From Micromonospora sp. AMSO31t (lineage in GTDB: Bacteria > Actinomycetota > Actinomycetes > Mycobacteriales > Micromonosporaceae), in NCBI RefSeq assembly GCF_008868175.1, contig NZ_WBKT01000056.1:1-33193 (forward strand): a DNA stretch of 33,193 bases, read 5' to 3'. The position numbers and the translations under genes are program-made. Positions 21,850 through 30,520 of this stretch are shown here, in pieces. The notes beneath the pieces were generated by a model that worked only from the letters and a program-made list of their open reading frames with translations, did not search any database and was not told the DNA's origin. Position 1 is the first letter of the stretch; the number at the start of each line of letters is the position of its first letter.

Positions 21850-24556
21850 ACGCCGGGCTGCGGACGAAGGTCTCCTCGCCCCACGACCCGTCGTCGCCGT
21901 CGAACCGGATCACCAGCTCACCCGGCCCGCACCGGTACGCGCTGGCCGAGTCGTCCACCACCGTGGTCACGTCGGCCTCCCGCCCGTCCACCCGCAGCAG
22001 CGCGAGGTCACCGGTGGTCACCACGTTCCGCTGGGTGTACCGCCCGGCCCGGGCCGTCCACCGGTAGGTCTGGGTGCCCCGGTGCACCCGCTGGACCGTG
22101 TGCCCGTTCAACGTCCCCTCGGCCACCGAGAGGTCGTAGAGATCCGTCGCCGTGCCGTCGGCCCGGTACGCGGTGGCGAACCCGGTGGTCGCCCCGCTGG
22201 TGAGGTCGACGCTCGTGGCCGTGCTCAGCCCGGCCAGCCGTCCCAGGACCGAGTTCGTGGCGACCTGCGCGTGGTAGCGGCCCGCGGCGAGCCGCCACAC
22301 CCCGACCAGGCAGCTGTCCCGGTCCACCGGCACCGTGGGGCTACCCGGCCCGTCCGCCGTGACGACGGCGGCGGCCAGGCCGAGCAGCACGGCCGCGGCC
22401 GTCGCCGAGGCCGGCCAGCGCCCGGAGCCCAGCCCGGCCAGCGCGGCCGTCGCGGCGGCGCCGAGCGCCGCGGCGAGCGTGGCGAACACCGGGGCGACGA
22501 GCAGGGCGTGACCCAGCGCCCGGGCCACCGCGGCCCGGCCGGGCCCCGCGCACCCCGCGCCCGAATCGCAGGAGAGCAGCACGCCGGCGGCCAGCACCGC
22601 CGGCGCCAGCAGCACCCCGGCGGTGAGCGCCGCGAGCGTGCCGTGCCAGATCGACAGGCGCGGGCCGGCCACGACCGCCACCGCGGCGGTGGCCTCGACC
22701 AGCGTCACGGGCAGCAGGGTGTGCCCCTCGACCAGGCCGCGCAGCGCCGCCGGCCCGAGACCCGGATCGCGGGCGGCCACCGCCGCGCCGGCCACCACCA
22801 CCGGCAGCGCGACGGCGGCCACGATCCCGGTGGCCGCGCCGACCCGGAGCGCGCGCCGTGCGGTGGCACCGGTCGCGACGAGCGGAAAGAGGGCAGCGGC
22901 GAGCGGGGCGGCCAGCAGGTAGGGCGCCTGGTCGGCGAGGACCCGCACGTGCAGGGCGAGCGTGTCGGCCAGCGTCACGACGGTGACCCGGTCCGGGTGC
23001 CCCTCCCGGGCGGCAAGCAGCCGCAGCATGCTCAGGTCGCCGTCGGCGAACCAGGCGTCCAGCACCAGCAGCGCGCCGAGGAAGCCGGCGGTCAGCACGG
23101 TCGTCGCCAGCGCGGCGGCGGCCCAGACGCGCCGCACCGCGCGGCCCTCGGCGTGCCGGGGGAGCCGGCGCAGCCAGGCGTCGGCGCCCAGCGCCACCCA
23201 TCGACCCAGCAGGGCGCCGCCGGCCACGGCGCACAGCGACAGCAGCAGCTCCACCCACCAGACCGGCCGGTCGTCGGCGTACCCGGCCGACCAGGCCAGC
23301 CGCCGGCCGACCAGCAGCCCGACCACCAGCGCGACCCCGAACACCGCACCCCGGACGGGCCGGCCACCGTGCCGCCGGGCCCACCACGCCGACCGCCAGA
23401 GCGCCCCGGTCAGCACCAGCGCGAGCGGGGCCCCGAGCAGCAGCCCCGCCGCCTGCGAGCCGCCGGTGACCGGGTCGAGCCCGGCCAGCGGGCGCGGCAG
23501 GTGGGACAGCAGGTCCACCAGCGGCGGCGCGGCGATGCCGGCCGCCAGCCCGGCGCCGAGCGCCTCGACCGGCCGGGCGGACACCAGCCGCCGGGGCCGG
23601 TCCAGCTCGTCGGCGCGGGCCCGGGCCAGCGGGTGGAACCGGAACAGGGCGGCCAGCCGGTCCCGCCACCCGGTGGGCCGCAGCCCGACGTCGAGCAGCG
23701 CCCGCGCGGTCGCCGCGTCGTCGCCGCCCAGCCGGGCGTCCGCGGCGAACTCGCGGGCGCGCAGCACCGACCAGGCGGACACCTGCACCACCACGGCGAA
23801 CAGCGCCAGCCGCCACACGTTCCGGGCCAGGTCCGGCGCCCGGAGCGCGCCCAGGAAGGTGACGGCGGCCGGGGCGACCACGCCCAGCGGGAACGCCCAC
23901 GCCAGCGCGACGGTCAGCCGGGTCAGGTCCACGTCCGCGTTGCGCAGGTGCGCCAGCTCGTGCAGCACGACGGCCCGGAACCGCGCCGGGGCCGTCCGGT
24001 GCGCGTGCACCAGGCCCAGGTCGAGCCGGACGTACCGGGTGGCGACCGTGCCGAAGGTGTTCCCGCTGACCCGGGCCGAGCGGGACACCACGAAGGTGGG
24101 CGCCCGCCGCAGGCCGGCCTCCCGCACCAGCGCCGCCAGGTCGGCCCGCAGCGCCTCGGTGCCCGGCACCCGGTCCAGCCGGCGCAGGCCGCGCAGCCGT
24201 CGCTCGGCCCACGGAGCGGCCAGGTAGACCAGCGCGGTCACCGCCACGAGCACCGCCAGGCCGATGAGCATCTGCCGCAGCACGTCCGCGCCGAGGGTGC
24301 CGAGGCACCGCTGCACGGCGGCCGCCGACCCGGCGTCGACCGTGCCGGCCCGGACGTCGATCGGCGGCGGCAGGCCGGCCAACCCGGCGAGGCAGACGGC
24401 GCGCTCCCGGGTGACCGCCGGATCGATGAGGACGACCTGCCAGCCGAACATGCTGGTCCCGACCACCGCCGTCACCACGGCGACGAACCGGCCCAGGGTG
24501 GCCGAGGGGAGTGGCGGGTGCGGGCTCCCCGGCCGGGACTCAGCCACCGGTGGCAT
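21848..24556 (-). CDS. large M48-family membrane peptidase with C-terminal extracytoplasmic domain
   Basis: This protein of about 902 residues has two N-terminal helices, an M48 peptidase domain (residues about 125-320) with VVLHELAHLRNADVD (zinc ligands HELAH) and the third ligand in SVLRAREFAADARLGGDDAA, then about ten more membrane helices. The last 160 residues, from VPVDRDSCLVGVWRLAAGRY on, form a separate soluble domain rich in beta strand, with two Cys. Ordinary M48 proteases such as HtpX are about 300 residues, so this is a multi-domain variant. ATG 24556 (GTG 24547 possible) overlaps the upstream gene by 17 bases. The two are probably one operon. An extension to an in-frame ATG at 24757 is unlikely, as it overlaps that gene widely. 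Confidence 0.85.
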   Translation of the reverse strand: MPPVAESRPGSPHPPLPSATLGRFVAVVTAVVGTSMFGWQVVLIDPAVTRERAVCLAGLAGLPPPIDVRAGTVDAGSAAAVQRCLGTLGADVLRQMLIGLAVLVAVTALVYLAAPWAERRLRGLRRLDRVPGTEALRADLAALVREAGLRRAPTFVVSRSARVSGNTFGTVATRYVRLDLGLVHAHRTAPARFRAVVLHELAHLRNADVDLTRLTVALAWAFPLGVVAPAAVTFLGALRAPDLARNVWRLALFAVVVQVSAWSVLRAREFAADARLGGDDAATARALLDVGLRPTGWRDRLAALFRFHPLARARADELDRPRRLVSARPVEALGAGLAAGIAAPPLVDLLSHLPRPLAGLDPVTGGSQAAGLLLGAPLALVLTGALWRSAWWARRHGGRPVRGAVFGVALVVGLLVGRRLAWSAGYADDRPVWWVELLLSLCAVAGGALLGRWVALGADAWLRRLPRHAEGRAVRRVWAAAALATTVLTAGFLGALLVLDAWFADGDLSMLRLLAAREGHPDRVTVVTLADTLALHVRVLADQAPYLLAAPLAAALFPLVATGATARRALRVGAATGIVAAVALPVVVAGAAVAARDPGLGPAALRGLVEGHTLLPVTLVEATAAVAVVAGPRLSIWHGTLAALTAGVLLAPAVLAAGVLLSCDSGAGCAGPGRAAVARALGHALLVAPVFATLAAALGAAATAALAGLGSGRWPASATAAAVLLGLAAAVVTADGPGSPTVPVDRDSCLVGVWRLAAGRYHAQVATNSVLGRLAGLSTATSVDLTSGATTGFATAYRADGTATDLYDLSVAEGTLNGHTVQRVHRGTQTYRWTARAGRYTQRNVVTTGDLALLRVDGREADVTTVVDDSASAYRCGPGELVIRFDGDDGSWGEETFVRSPA

Positions 24557-25061
24557 CCGTGCCGAACCGGGCCACGAACGCCTCGCGTACCGCGTCGCGC
24601 AGGACGGCGACCTGGTCCTCGGTGAGCTCCCAGCGAGGGTCGCGGGCCGCCGCCGTGACCGCCTCCTCGATCCGCAGCAGCTGGCCCGGCCGCAGCCGCA
24701 ACGGCAACTCGGGCGAGCGGCGGGACGGCCACCGCCGGCGGAGCGCGCGAAGGCCACCCCGGGCGGCGTCCGTGGCCTCGGCCTGCACGGCGTCCCGCAG
24801 CGCCGCGAGGCCGACGCCGCACAGCACCATCACGTACGGCAGCACCGGTTCGACGACCTCGGTGAACCCGCCGCCGCCGGCCTCCCCGCCGCCCACCCGG
24901 ACCAGCGCCCCGGGATCCCGCCGCCACCGGCCCGGCCGGCGCCGGTGGGCGGGGGCGAGGAGGGGCAGCAGGTGCTCCTCCTCGGGCGCGATCGCGCGGA
25001 TCGCCACGCGGACGAGATCGTCCTCGCTGCTCGTGTCCGGAGCGGACCTCGTCGGGATCAT
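24540..25061 (-). CDS. hypothetical protein upstream of the M48 peptidase
   Basis: This 173-residue protein begins MIPTRSAPDTSSEDDLVRVAIRAI and is mostly helical, with one hydrophobic stretch (EPVLPYVMVLCGVGLAALRDAV, about 71-92). Its second half is Arg-rich and ends DQVAVLRDAVREAFVARFGTDATGG. I recognise no family. AGGAGG lies nine bases before ATG 25061; a start at 25145 has no such site. It overlaps the M48 gene and may regulate it or form a complex with it, which is inference from linkage only. Confidence 0.7.
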   Translation of the reverse strand: MIPTRSAPDTSSEDDLVRVAIRAIAPEEEHLLPLLAPAHRRRPGRWRRDPGALVRVGGGEAGGGGFTEVVEPVLPYVMVLCGVGLAALRDAVQAEATDAARGGLRALRRRWPSRRSPELPLRLRPGQLLRIEEAVTAAARDPRWELTEDQVAVLRDAVREAFVARFGTDATGG

Positions 25062-25433
25062 GCCGTCGCGCCTCCTGGCCGTGGTCGGGAAGCGGCGGCT
25101 TCCGGCGTCAGGGTAGGGCGGAGCACCAAGGGTGACGATCAGCAATCGGACAGTAACCGCGCACGGATGACTCGATGACCTCGATCGGCTGGGTGCGGTG
25201 GCACCCTCTGCGGCGTACGGTGAGCATGCCGCCGGGCGTGCACGACCACGCCGCTCCAGGCATCGCCATGAGTTCCGATCATTCTCCGACGCAATGCGGC
25301 AATCCGCCCCGGGCAGGCTCGCCGTTGCTGAAACTGAAGGTGACCGGGGCGGCCAACCTCGGCACCCGGCACGGCCGATCGGGCCGGCGCCGCTGATTCA
25401 ACCATCGGGGCAGGGACCGGCAGGGAGGCCGTC
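25062..25433. other. intergenic region between the M48 unit and the desaturase gene
   Basis: This 372-base gap holds the divergent promoters of two units. Small ORFs in it have no ribosome site or family resemblance. A TACGGT four bases before ATG 25226 is a weak leaderless-start candidate for a 56-codon ORF, which I do not call. The sequence before 25434 (GGGAGG, five bases, GTG) is the desaturase ribosome site. Confidence 0.5.
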
Positions 25434-26456
25434 GTGAGCGACACCAGCATCGGTGCCGAGCCACGGCGGGGCAGCGACTACGCCGACCTGTCCCGGGAGA
25501 TCCGCGCAGCGGGCCTGCTCGAACGGCGGCGAGGCCACTACGCGGTACGGATCGGTCTCGTCGTCGGCTGCTACGCCGGACTGTGGGCCGTGTTCGTCCG
25601 GTGGGGCGAGTCGTGGTGGCAGCTCGTGCTCGCGGTGGCCCTCGCCGTGGTCTTCGCGCAGGCCGGTTTCATCGGCCACGACGCCGGTCACCGGCAGATC
25701 GCCCGCTCGCGACGGGCCAACGACCTGATCGGTATCCTGCACGGCAACCTGCTGACCGGGATCAGCTACGGCTGGTGGGTGGACAAGCACAATCGGCACC
25801 ACGCCCACCCGAACACCGAGGGCAAAGACCCTGACATCGGGGTGGCGCCGCTGTCCTTCAGTGCCGACCAGGCCCGGCGACGGCGCGGCGTCGCCGCGCT
25901 GATCGCGCGTCACCAGGCGTACCTTTTCTTCCCGCTGCTCCTGCTGGAAGGCCTGCACCTGCACGCCAACAGCGTGCGGGCCGTCGTCCGGCCGCGCCCC
26001 CTGCCGCGCCGGCCCGCCGAAGCCGCGCTGCTGGCCCTGCACCTGGGCGGCTACCTCACCACCGTCCTCCTGGTCCTGACCCCGGCGCAGGCCGTCGCGT
26101 TCATCCTGGTCAACCAGGGTGCGCTCGGCCTCTACCTCGGCAGCTCGTTCGCTCCCAACCACAAGGGCATGCCCATCCTCGACGCCGAGGACGACCTCGA
26201 CTACCTGCGGCGGCAGGTGCTCACCTCCCGCAACGTGCGCGGCGGAAGGTTCGTCGACACCGTGCTCGGCGGCCTGAACTACCAGATCGAACACCACCTG
26301 TTTCCGAGCATGCCGTGCCCCAACCTGCGTCATGCCCAGCCGTTGATCCGGCGGTTCTGCGCCGAGCACGGTCTCGACTACCACGAGACCAGCCTGGGTC
26401 GCTCCTGGGCGGAGGCGCTGCGCCACCTGGACGACGTCGGCTCCCGTGCGGGGTAG
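25434..26456 (+). CDS. membrane fatty-acid desaturase
   Basis: This 340-residue membrane di-iron enzyme has the three histidine boxes: HDAGH at residues 82-86, HNRHH at 119-123, and QIEHH near 285 (NYQIEHHLFPSMPCPN). Four hydrophobic helices pair around residues 40-80 and 190-235. The family (DesA/linoleoyl-CoA desaturase-like) inserts a double bond into acyl chains; the exact position and electron donor cannot be read from sequence. The GTG has GGGAGG five bases upstream. Lipid desaturation often follows cold or membrane stress. It stands alone, about 90 bases before the next gene. Confidence 0.93.
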   Translation: MSDTSIGAEPRRGSDYADLSREIRAAGLLERRRGHYAVRIGLVVGCYAGLWAVFVRWGESWWQLVLAVALAVVFAQAGFIGHDAGHRQIARSRRANDLIGILHGNLLTGISYGWWVDKHNRHHAHPNTEGKDPDIGVAPLSFSADQARRRRGVAALIARHQAYLFFPLLLLEGLHLHANSVRAVVRPRPLPRRPAEAALLALHLGGYLTTVLLVLTPAQAVAFILVNQGALGLYLGSSFAPNHKGMPILDAEDDLDYLRRQVLTSRNVRGGRFVDTVLGGLNYQIEHHLFPSMPCPNLRHAQPLIRRFCAEHGLDYHETSLGRSWAEALRHLDDVGSRAG

Positions 26457-26546
26457 GGACGGAGCACGCGTGGTGAGGACCGGCAAGCGGAGCGCAACCC
26501 ACGGTCGGTCGGACGGGTCCTTGTGGAGGGTTGTCATCATCGATGC

Positions 26547-27212
26547 GTGACGTGGAACGACCTGGCCCCTCCCAGAAGCTCTCCACCGGCCGACGAAACG
26601 GCGGCTGCCCGCGCCGACAACCGCACCAACCTGCTCGTCGCGGAATACACCGCCATCCGGGCCGTCATGGCGCAGAAGTCCGCCGCGTCGCACGCCCTCG
26701 TCGGCGCCTACCTGACCGTGGTGGCGGTGATCCTCGGGTTCGTGGTCGCCAACCGGGCCGACCCCCGCCTGCTGCTCGCCGTCCCGGTGCTCGCGGCGAT
26801 CTCCGGGATCACCATCCTCCGGCGCCGGCAGGATCGTGAGGCGGCGAACAGGTACATCCGGGAGGTCCTCCGGCCGGTCGCCCTCGAGTGCTCCGGCGAC
26901 GACCGGGTCTTCCGGTGGGACGACTTCTACGCGCAGCAGAGGGGCTCCCGGTCCCTGCTCTACGAGTTCGGGTTGCAACTGGTCTTCCCGCTGTCCGGGC
27001 TCGTCTGCCTGTTCGTGACCCTTCCGCTCCTGGCCTCGGTCGCGGAGTGGTTGGCCTGGCTCGGAGGGCTGAGCTTCCTCGTCGCGCTGATCTCCGCGTA
27101 CGTCCGGCAGAACCGGAGCCAGCTCGCCCGGACGGTGTCCGGCTCCCGGGCCCTCGCTCGCCGCCTGGCGTCGTCGCTGCGGGGGCGGAGCAGGAACGGC
27201 CGTCGTTCCTGA
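26547..27212 (+). CDS. hypothetical membrane protein with two helix pairs
   Basis: This protein of about 221 residues has a Ser/Ala-rich N-terminus, a helix with NRTNLLVAEYTAIRAVMAQKSAASH, then two paired membrane helices (about 55-72 and 76-92) and, after a cytoplasmic loop with WDDFYAQQRGSRSLLYEFG, two more (about 148-165 and 170-185) before an Arg-rich tail. The layout of helix pairs around a small soluble loop recalls four-helix membrane proteins linked to nucleotide-signalling defence, but no motif confirms that. GTG 26547 has no ribosome site; CATCAT six bases upstream could be the -10 of a leaderless mRNA. GTG 26523 is in frame. Confidence 0.65.
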   Translation: MTWNDLAPPRSSPPADETAAARADNRTNLLVAEYTAIRAVMAQKSAASHALVGAYLTVVAVILGFVVANRADPRLLLAVPVLAAISGITILRRRQDREAANRYIREVLRPVALECSGDDRVFRWDDFYAQQRGSRSLLYEFGLQLVFPLSGLVCLFVTLPLLASVAEWLAWLGGLSFLVALISAYVRQNRSQLARTVSGSRALARRLASSLRGRSRNGRRS

Positions 27213-27225
27213 CCGGCAACCGGCC

Positions 27226-27256
27226 GGGCCGCCCGCGCGCGAGGCGTGGGCGGCCC
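27226..27256. terminator. hairpin between convergent genes
   Basis: GGGCCGCCC (27226-27234) pairs with GGGCGGCCC (27248-27256), 13-nt loop. It lies between the stop of the membrane protein and that of the minus-strand dehydrogenase. Confidence 0.75.
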
Positions 27257-27277
27257 GATCGAGGCTCCGGTCGCACG

Positions 27278-28177
27278 TCAGGCCAGCGGCTTGCCGCCGG
27301 TGACGCCGAGCACCTCACCCGTGATGTAGCTGGACTCCTGCGAGGCGAAGAAGACGTACGCCGGGGCGAGTTCCGCCGGCTGGCCGGCGCGGCCCAGCGG
27401 GACGTCCTTGCCGAACGACTCGACCTTCTCCGCCGGCATGGTGGCCGGGATCAGCGGGGTCCAGACCGGTCCGGGCGCGACGGCGTTGACCCGGATCCCC
27501 TTGTCGGCCAGGCCCTCGCCGAGACCCTTCGTGAAGGCGATGATGCCGGCCTTGGTGGTGGCGTAGTCGAGCAGGTCGGGCGAGGGCTGGTAACCCTGGA
27601 TCGACGCCGTGTTGATGATCGTGGACCCGGGCCGCAGGTGCGGGACGGCGGCCTTGGAGAGCCAGAACATCGCGTACAGGTTGGTCTTGAGGACCCGGTC
27701 GAACTGCTCGGTGGTGATGTCGGTGATGCCGCCCGGCTGCGACATCTGGTACGCCGCGTTGTTCACGAGGATGTCGAGGCCGCCCAGCTCGCTGACGGCG
27801 CGCGAGATGATCTCGGCGCAGTGCGCCTCGTCGCGGATGTCGCCCGGGACCGTCACCGCCTTGCGACCGGCCTTCTCGACCAGTTCCGCCGTCCGGCGCG
27901 CGTCGTCCTCCTCCTCCGGCAGGTACGCGATCAGCACGTCGGCGCCCTCGCGGGCGAAGGCGATGGCGACCGCCCGGCCGATGCCGGAGTCGCCGCCGGT
28001 GATCACCGCCCGCTTCCCGGTGAGCCGGCCGCTGCCCTGGTAACTCTCCTCGCCGTGGTCGGGCTCGTCGGGCATCTCCCGCGTCGTGCCGGGCGCCGAC
28101 TGCTGGCCGCCGGTCTGCTCGTCCGGTCCCCGGTACTGCTCCTGGGGATCCTGCTGCTGGTACTGGTCGCCGCTCAA
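27278..28177 (-). CDS. short-chain dehydrogenase, general-stress type
   Basis: This 299-residue protein has a Gln/Glu-rich N-terminal tail (about 45 residues) and then an SDR Rossmann domain: AVITGGDSGIG (NAD(P) binding), NNAA at the active-site strand, Ser in INTASIQGY and the catalytic DYATTK pair, ending YITGEVLGVTGG. The long polar tail and overall sequence fit the YghA/GSP39 stress-linked subgroup; the natural substrate is unknown. The TTG start has AAGGA seven bases upstream. It lies 41 bases after the hemerythrin gene and is the last gene of the ferritin-hemerythrin-SDR operon, controlled by the SigB-type promoter at 30063-30039. Confidence 0.9.
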   Translation of the reverse strand: MSGDQYQQQDPQEQYRGPDEQTGGQQSAPGTTREMPDEPDHGEESYQGSGRLTGKRAVITGGDSGIGRAVAIAFAREGADVLIAYLPEEEDDARRTAELVEKAGRKAVTVPGDIRDEAHCAEIISRAVSELGGLDILVNNAAYQMSQPGGITDITTEQFDRVLKTNLYAMFWLSKAAVPHLRPGSTIINTASIQGYQPSPDLLDYATTKAGIIAFTKGLGEGLADKGIRVNAVAPGPVWTPLIPATMPAEKVESFGKDVPLGRAGQPAELAPAYVFFASQESSYITGEVLGVTGGKPLA

Positions 28178-28218
28178 CGTCCTGTCCTTCCTTGTTCTCC
28201 TGAGCGCGTGTGGTGGGG

Positions 28219-28797
28219 TCAGCCGGCGGACGGCTTACGGAGCGCGTCGCGGACCCGGTCCACGACGGCCAGCGCGGGACCGGCCGCCAGGTTGCCCTTG
28301 GCCGACTGGGCACTCGGGTGCGGCCGGGTCGGCGCGGTGGCCTCGGCGGCGCGGACGGCGCCGGCGAGGGTGCGCAGCCGGTCGCCGGGCACGTGCTGGC
28401 GTAGCTGGGGGAACTCGTAGCGCTCCTCGTAGCGGGCGTGGGTGAGCACCGCGTCGCGGAGCAGGATGATGCCCGTGTCGAAGCCCTCCGCGTCGACCCC
28501 GCCGGCGATCAACGTCTTCAGCGTCTCCTTGGCCTGGCGCTCCTCGGCGAGCCGGTCGTCGACCATCGCGTCGCCGCCACCCGGCAGGTTCCGGGCCAGC
28601 GGATGGATGACCTCCTCCTCGGCGGTCTCGTGCACGGCGAGGAGGTGCACCAGCTCGTCGAAGGCCTCCCGGCGGGTGTCGCCGGTGCTGCCGATGACCA
28701 GCAGGAAGAGCTGTTCGACGCGCGCGTGCTGGGCGAGCAGCAGGTCGACCACGTCCTCCTCGGGCCCGGGCGTGGCCGGGGCGCCCGTCTCAGGCAT
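28219..28797 (-). CDS. hemerythrin HHE-domain protein
   Basis: This 192-residue protein has an HHE domain: LLLAQHARVEQLF, DELVHLLAVHETAEEEVIHPLAR and LTHARYEERYEFPQLRQH, which supply the expected His, Glu and Asp iron ligands. Hemerythrin proteins bind a di-iron centre and are linked to oxygen or nitric-oxide sensing and oxidative stress in actinobacteria. The tail after residue 150 is Ala/Arg-rich. ATG 28797 has GGGAGG five bases upstream, inside the previous gene, and overlaps its stop (ATGCCTGA). It is the middle gene of the operon. Confidence 0.9.
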   Translation of the reverse strand: MPETGAPATPGPEEDVVDLLLAQHARVEQLFLLVIGSTGDTRREAFDELVHLLAVHETAEEEVIHPLARNLPGGGDAMVDDRLAEERQAKETLKTLIAGGVDAEGFDTGIILLRDAVLTHARYEERYEFPQLRQHVPGDRLRTLAGAVRAAEATAPTRPHPSAQSAKGNLAAGPALAVVDRVRDALRKPSAG

Positions 28798-30001
28798 CGG
28801 TGCCTCCCTCGGCGCGCAGCCGCTCCACCGGGTGCGGCCCCTCGGTCTCGATGCGGTACTCGTCACCGAGGCGCTCCCGGTGCATGTCGATGACCTGCTC
28901 GGTGGGCGGCTTCTGGCCGTCGTGCAACTGCTGCTGCATCCACTCGAAGCGCTCGTGCGCCTCCTGGACGTAGCCCTCGCCGAGCTTGGTGACGTCGATC
29001 TGGGTGGCCAGCAGGTGGCGCAGGTACTCCTTGTTCGGTTCGAAGGTCAGCGGCTCGGGCAGGCCGGCGCTGCCGACGATCTCCTCCGGCTCCCGGCCAT
29101 CGTGCCGGCGCAACAGGTCGGCCGCCTGCTGGAGGTGGGCCAGCTCCATCTGCAGGTGCAGCTCCCACACCGCCTTGATGCGCGGGTCGCTCTCCTGCTG
29201 GAGGAAGGAGTAGTAGAGCCAGCATTCGTTGTATTCGTGGGTCAGCAGCCGCTCCCACCAGCTCTCGCCCGGGTCCAGCAGCGACTCGTAGTGGGTGACG
29301 TGCTCCTGCTCGATCAGGCTGATCTCCTGGTAGAGCTGGCGCGCGATCGGCTCCATGTACTGCGGGCCGACGTTCATGTAGTAGAACATCACCTGCTGCT
29401 CGGCGGAGAGGATCGTCAGCGCGTTCAGCTTTGAACGCGGGTCCACCGAGTTGCGGTCGTAGGGGGTGCGCACCTCGTCGAACGGGTGCCGGTGCTCCTG
29501 CACGGTCGGCCGGCCCGGCATGACCTCCGTGAGGCCGTCGACCACCTTCTCGGCCTTGCGGCGCTCGACCATCTCGTAGAGGTTGGCATAGCGGTAGAGG
29601 TGGTCGAAGTCCTCCAGCACACCGAACTCGTACGCCTGCTTCAGGTAGGGGTCGGGCTCGTGCCGGGCCAAGGCGGTCAGGTCGACGGCCACCTGCTCGT
29701 AGCCGAGGGTCGTCTCCAGCACGCTCGCCACACCGGGCAGCAGCCAGTTCACCACCCGCTGCTGCTGGTTCTCCACGTACCGCACGTACGCCAGCTGCCG
29801 GCGGACGTCCTGGTCCGGGCAGACGCGGGCGAACTGGTGCTGGAAGTTGATGGCCTCGACCTCGATGCCGTTCATCGTGATGATGCGGCAGCGGGTGTAG
29901 GGATCGACCGCCTCGGGGTCGATGGGCTCGACGTTCAGTTCGCGCCAGTTGCGGATCTGGCTCTCCAGGGGGATTCCCTTGTGGTCCAGTGGATTGAACA
30001 T
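28790..30001 (-). CDS. ferritin-like superfamily protein, stress operon
   Basis: This 403-residue protein has a four-helix ferritin-like core with di-iron-type motifs: EFGVLEDFDHLYRYANL, then LYQEISLIEQEHVTHYESLLDP and later HLQMELAHLQQAADLLRR. Glu and His pairs are spaced as in the ferritin-like superfamily. I know no assigned function for this family, which is common in Micromonospora-like genomes; oxidative or iron stress is a reasonable guess from its partners. ATG 30001 has GGGAG four bases upstream. It is the first gene of an operon with the hemerythrin and SDR genes. Confidence 0.82.
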   Translation of the reverse strand: MFNPLDHKGIPLESQIRNWRELNVEPIDPEAVDPYTRCRIITMNGIEVEAINFQHQFARVCPDQDVRRQLAYVRYVENQQQRVVNWLLPGVASVLETTLGYEQVAVDLTALARHEPDPYLKQAYEFGVLEDFDHLYRYANLYEMVERRKAEKVVDGLTEVMPGRPTVQEHRHPFDEVRTPYDRNSVDPRSKLNALTILSAEQQVMFYYMNVGPQYMEPIARQLYQEISLIEQEHVTHYESLLDPGESWWERLLTHEYNECWLYYSFLQQESDPRIKAVWELHLQMELAHLQQAADLLRRHDGREPEEIVGSAGLPEPLTFEPNKEYLRHLLATQIDVTKLGEGYVQEAHERFEWMQQQLHDGQKPPTEQVIDMHRERLGDEYRIETEGPHPVERLRAEGGTDA

Positions 30002-30038
30002 GTTTCTCCCATTCGCGTCGGGGTGCGCTTGTCAGCTC

Positions 30039-30063
30039 CTACCCGGACTCTTCGCCCGGAACC
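30039..30063 (-). promoter_or_regulatory. SigB/SigF-type promoter of the ferritin operon
   Basis: On the minus strand GGTT (30063-30060), 15 nt, GGGTA (30044-30040), followed by G. This fits GNNT-N14-16-GGGTA of actinobacterial general-stress sigma factors. It lies 38 bases upstream of the ATG at 30001. Confidence 0.65.
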
Positions 30064-30134
30064 GTCCAGAGGGGTCTTTTTGTCGAGCAGTCGGACTCGT
30101 CGCCGGGCCCGTGGCGGACGGTCGGCCGCCGACC

Positions 30135-30289
30135 GTTGCTCGTGTCGATCTCGCCCCGGACGGTGATCACCTTGGTGGATCCGTCGCAGCAGCTCAACGA
30201 CAGCGACAGGACAGGTCGGCCGGGTCCGGGCCGCGCCCGGACGGCCCGGGCCGGCTTGCCCGCGTCGAGGGGAACAGGTCTGTCGACAT
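30135..30289 (-). pseudogene. STAS-domain gene remnant
   Basis: ATG 30289 has GGAGG five bases upstream and opens MSTDLFPSTRASRPG, but that frame stops at a TGA after 31 codons. In another minus-strand frame, bases 30173-30135 read STKVITVRGEIDTSN, the first strand and turn of a STAS domain (compare RVAGEIDMSN in the intact protein at 5394-5885). What follows is unrelated. A frameshift and a deletion of the rest of the domain are the simplest reading. The remnant still has its ribosome site and a SigB-type promoter at 30404-30380. Confidence 0.55.
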
Positions 30290-30379
30290 GGCGCCTCCGA
30301 CCGGGGGATGCACCCGCTCACCGACCCGGGGGTGCGGCAGCGGCGGTCCTTGGGCGCTCTTCTTGACCCGCGGAGATCC

Positions 30380-30404
30380 CTACCCCGGGACGCGGGGCGT
30401 ACAC
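30380..30404 (-). promoter_or_regulatory. SigB/SigF-type promoter of the STAS remnant
   Basis: On the minus strand GTGT (30404-30401), 15 nt, GGGTAG (30385-30380), about 90 bases before the remnant's ATG. It fits the same form as the other three. Confidence 0.5.
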
Positions 30405-30520
30405 CTCCTCCGGCGCCGCCCGTCCCGCCGCGGCCGCCGCTCGTCGACGCGCCGGACCGGCGCAGGTTTCGGGCCCGACCCGTGAGGAAGTGTGAATCGC
30501 ACCGTCTTCGATGGAGGTAG

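Noticed and set aside
21839..24625. A 928-residue plus-strand frame opposite the M48 gene
   Set aside because: Antisense artefact with low-complexity Gly/Arg/Pro/Gln sequence.
24557..24757. Longer N-terminus for the M48 peptidase
   Set aside because: It would overlap the upstream gene by 200 bases and is Arg/Ser/Pro-rich without similarity to a signal or helix.
25175..25396. Small ORFs between the M48 unit and the desaturase
   Set aside because: No ribosome site, no family, and competing frames on both strands; composition fits noise.
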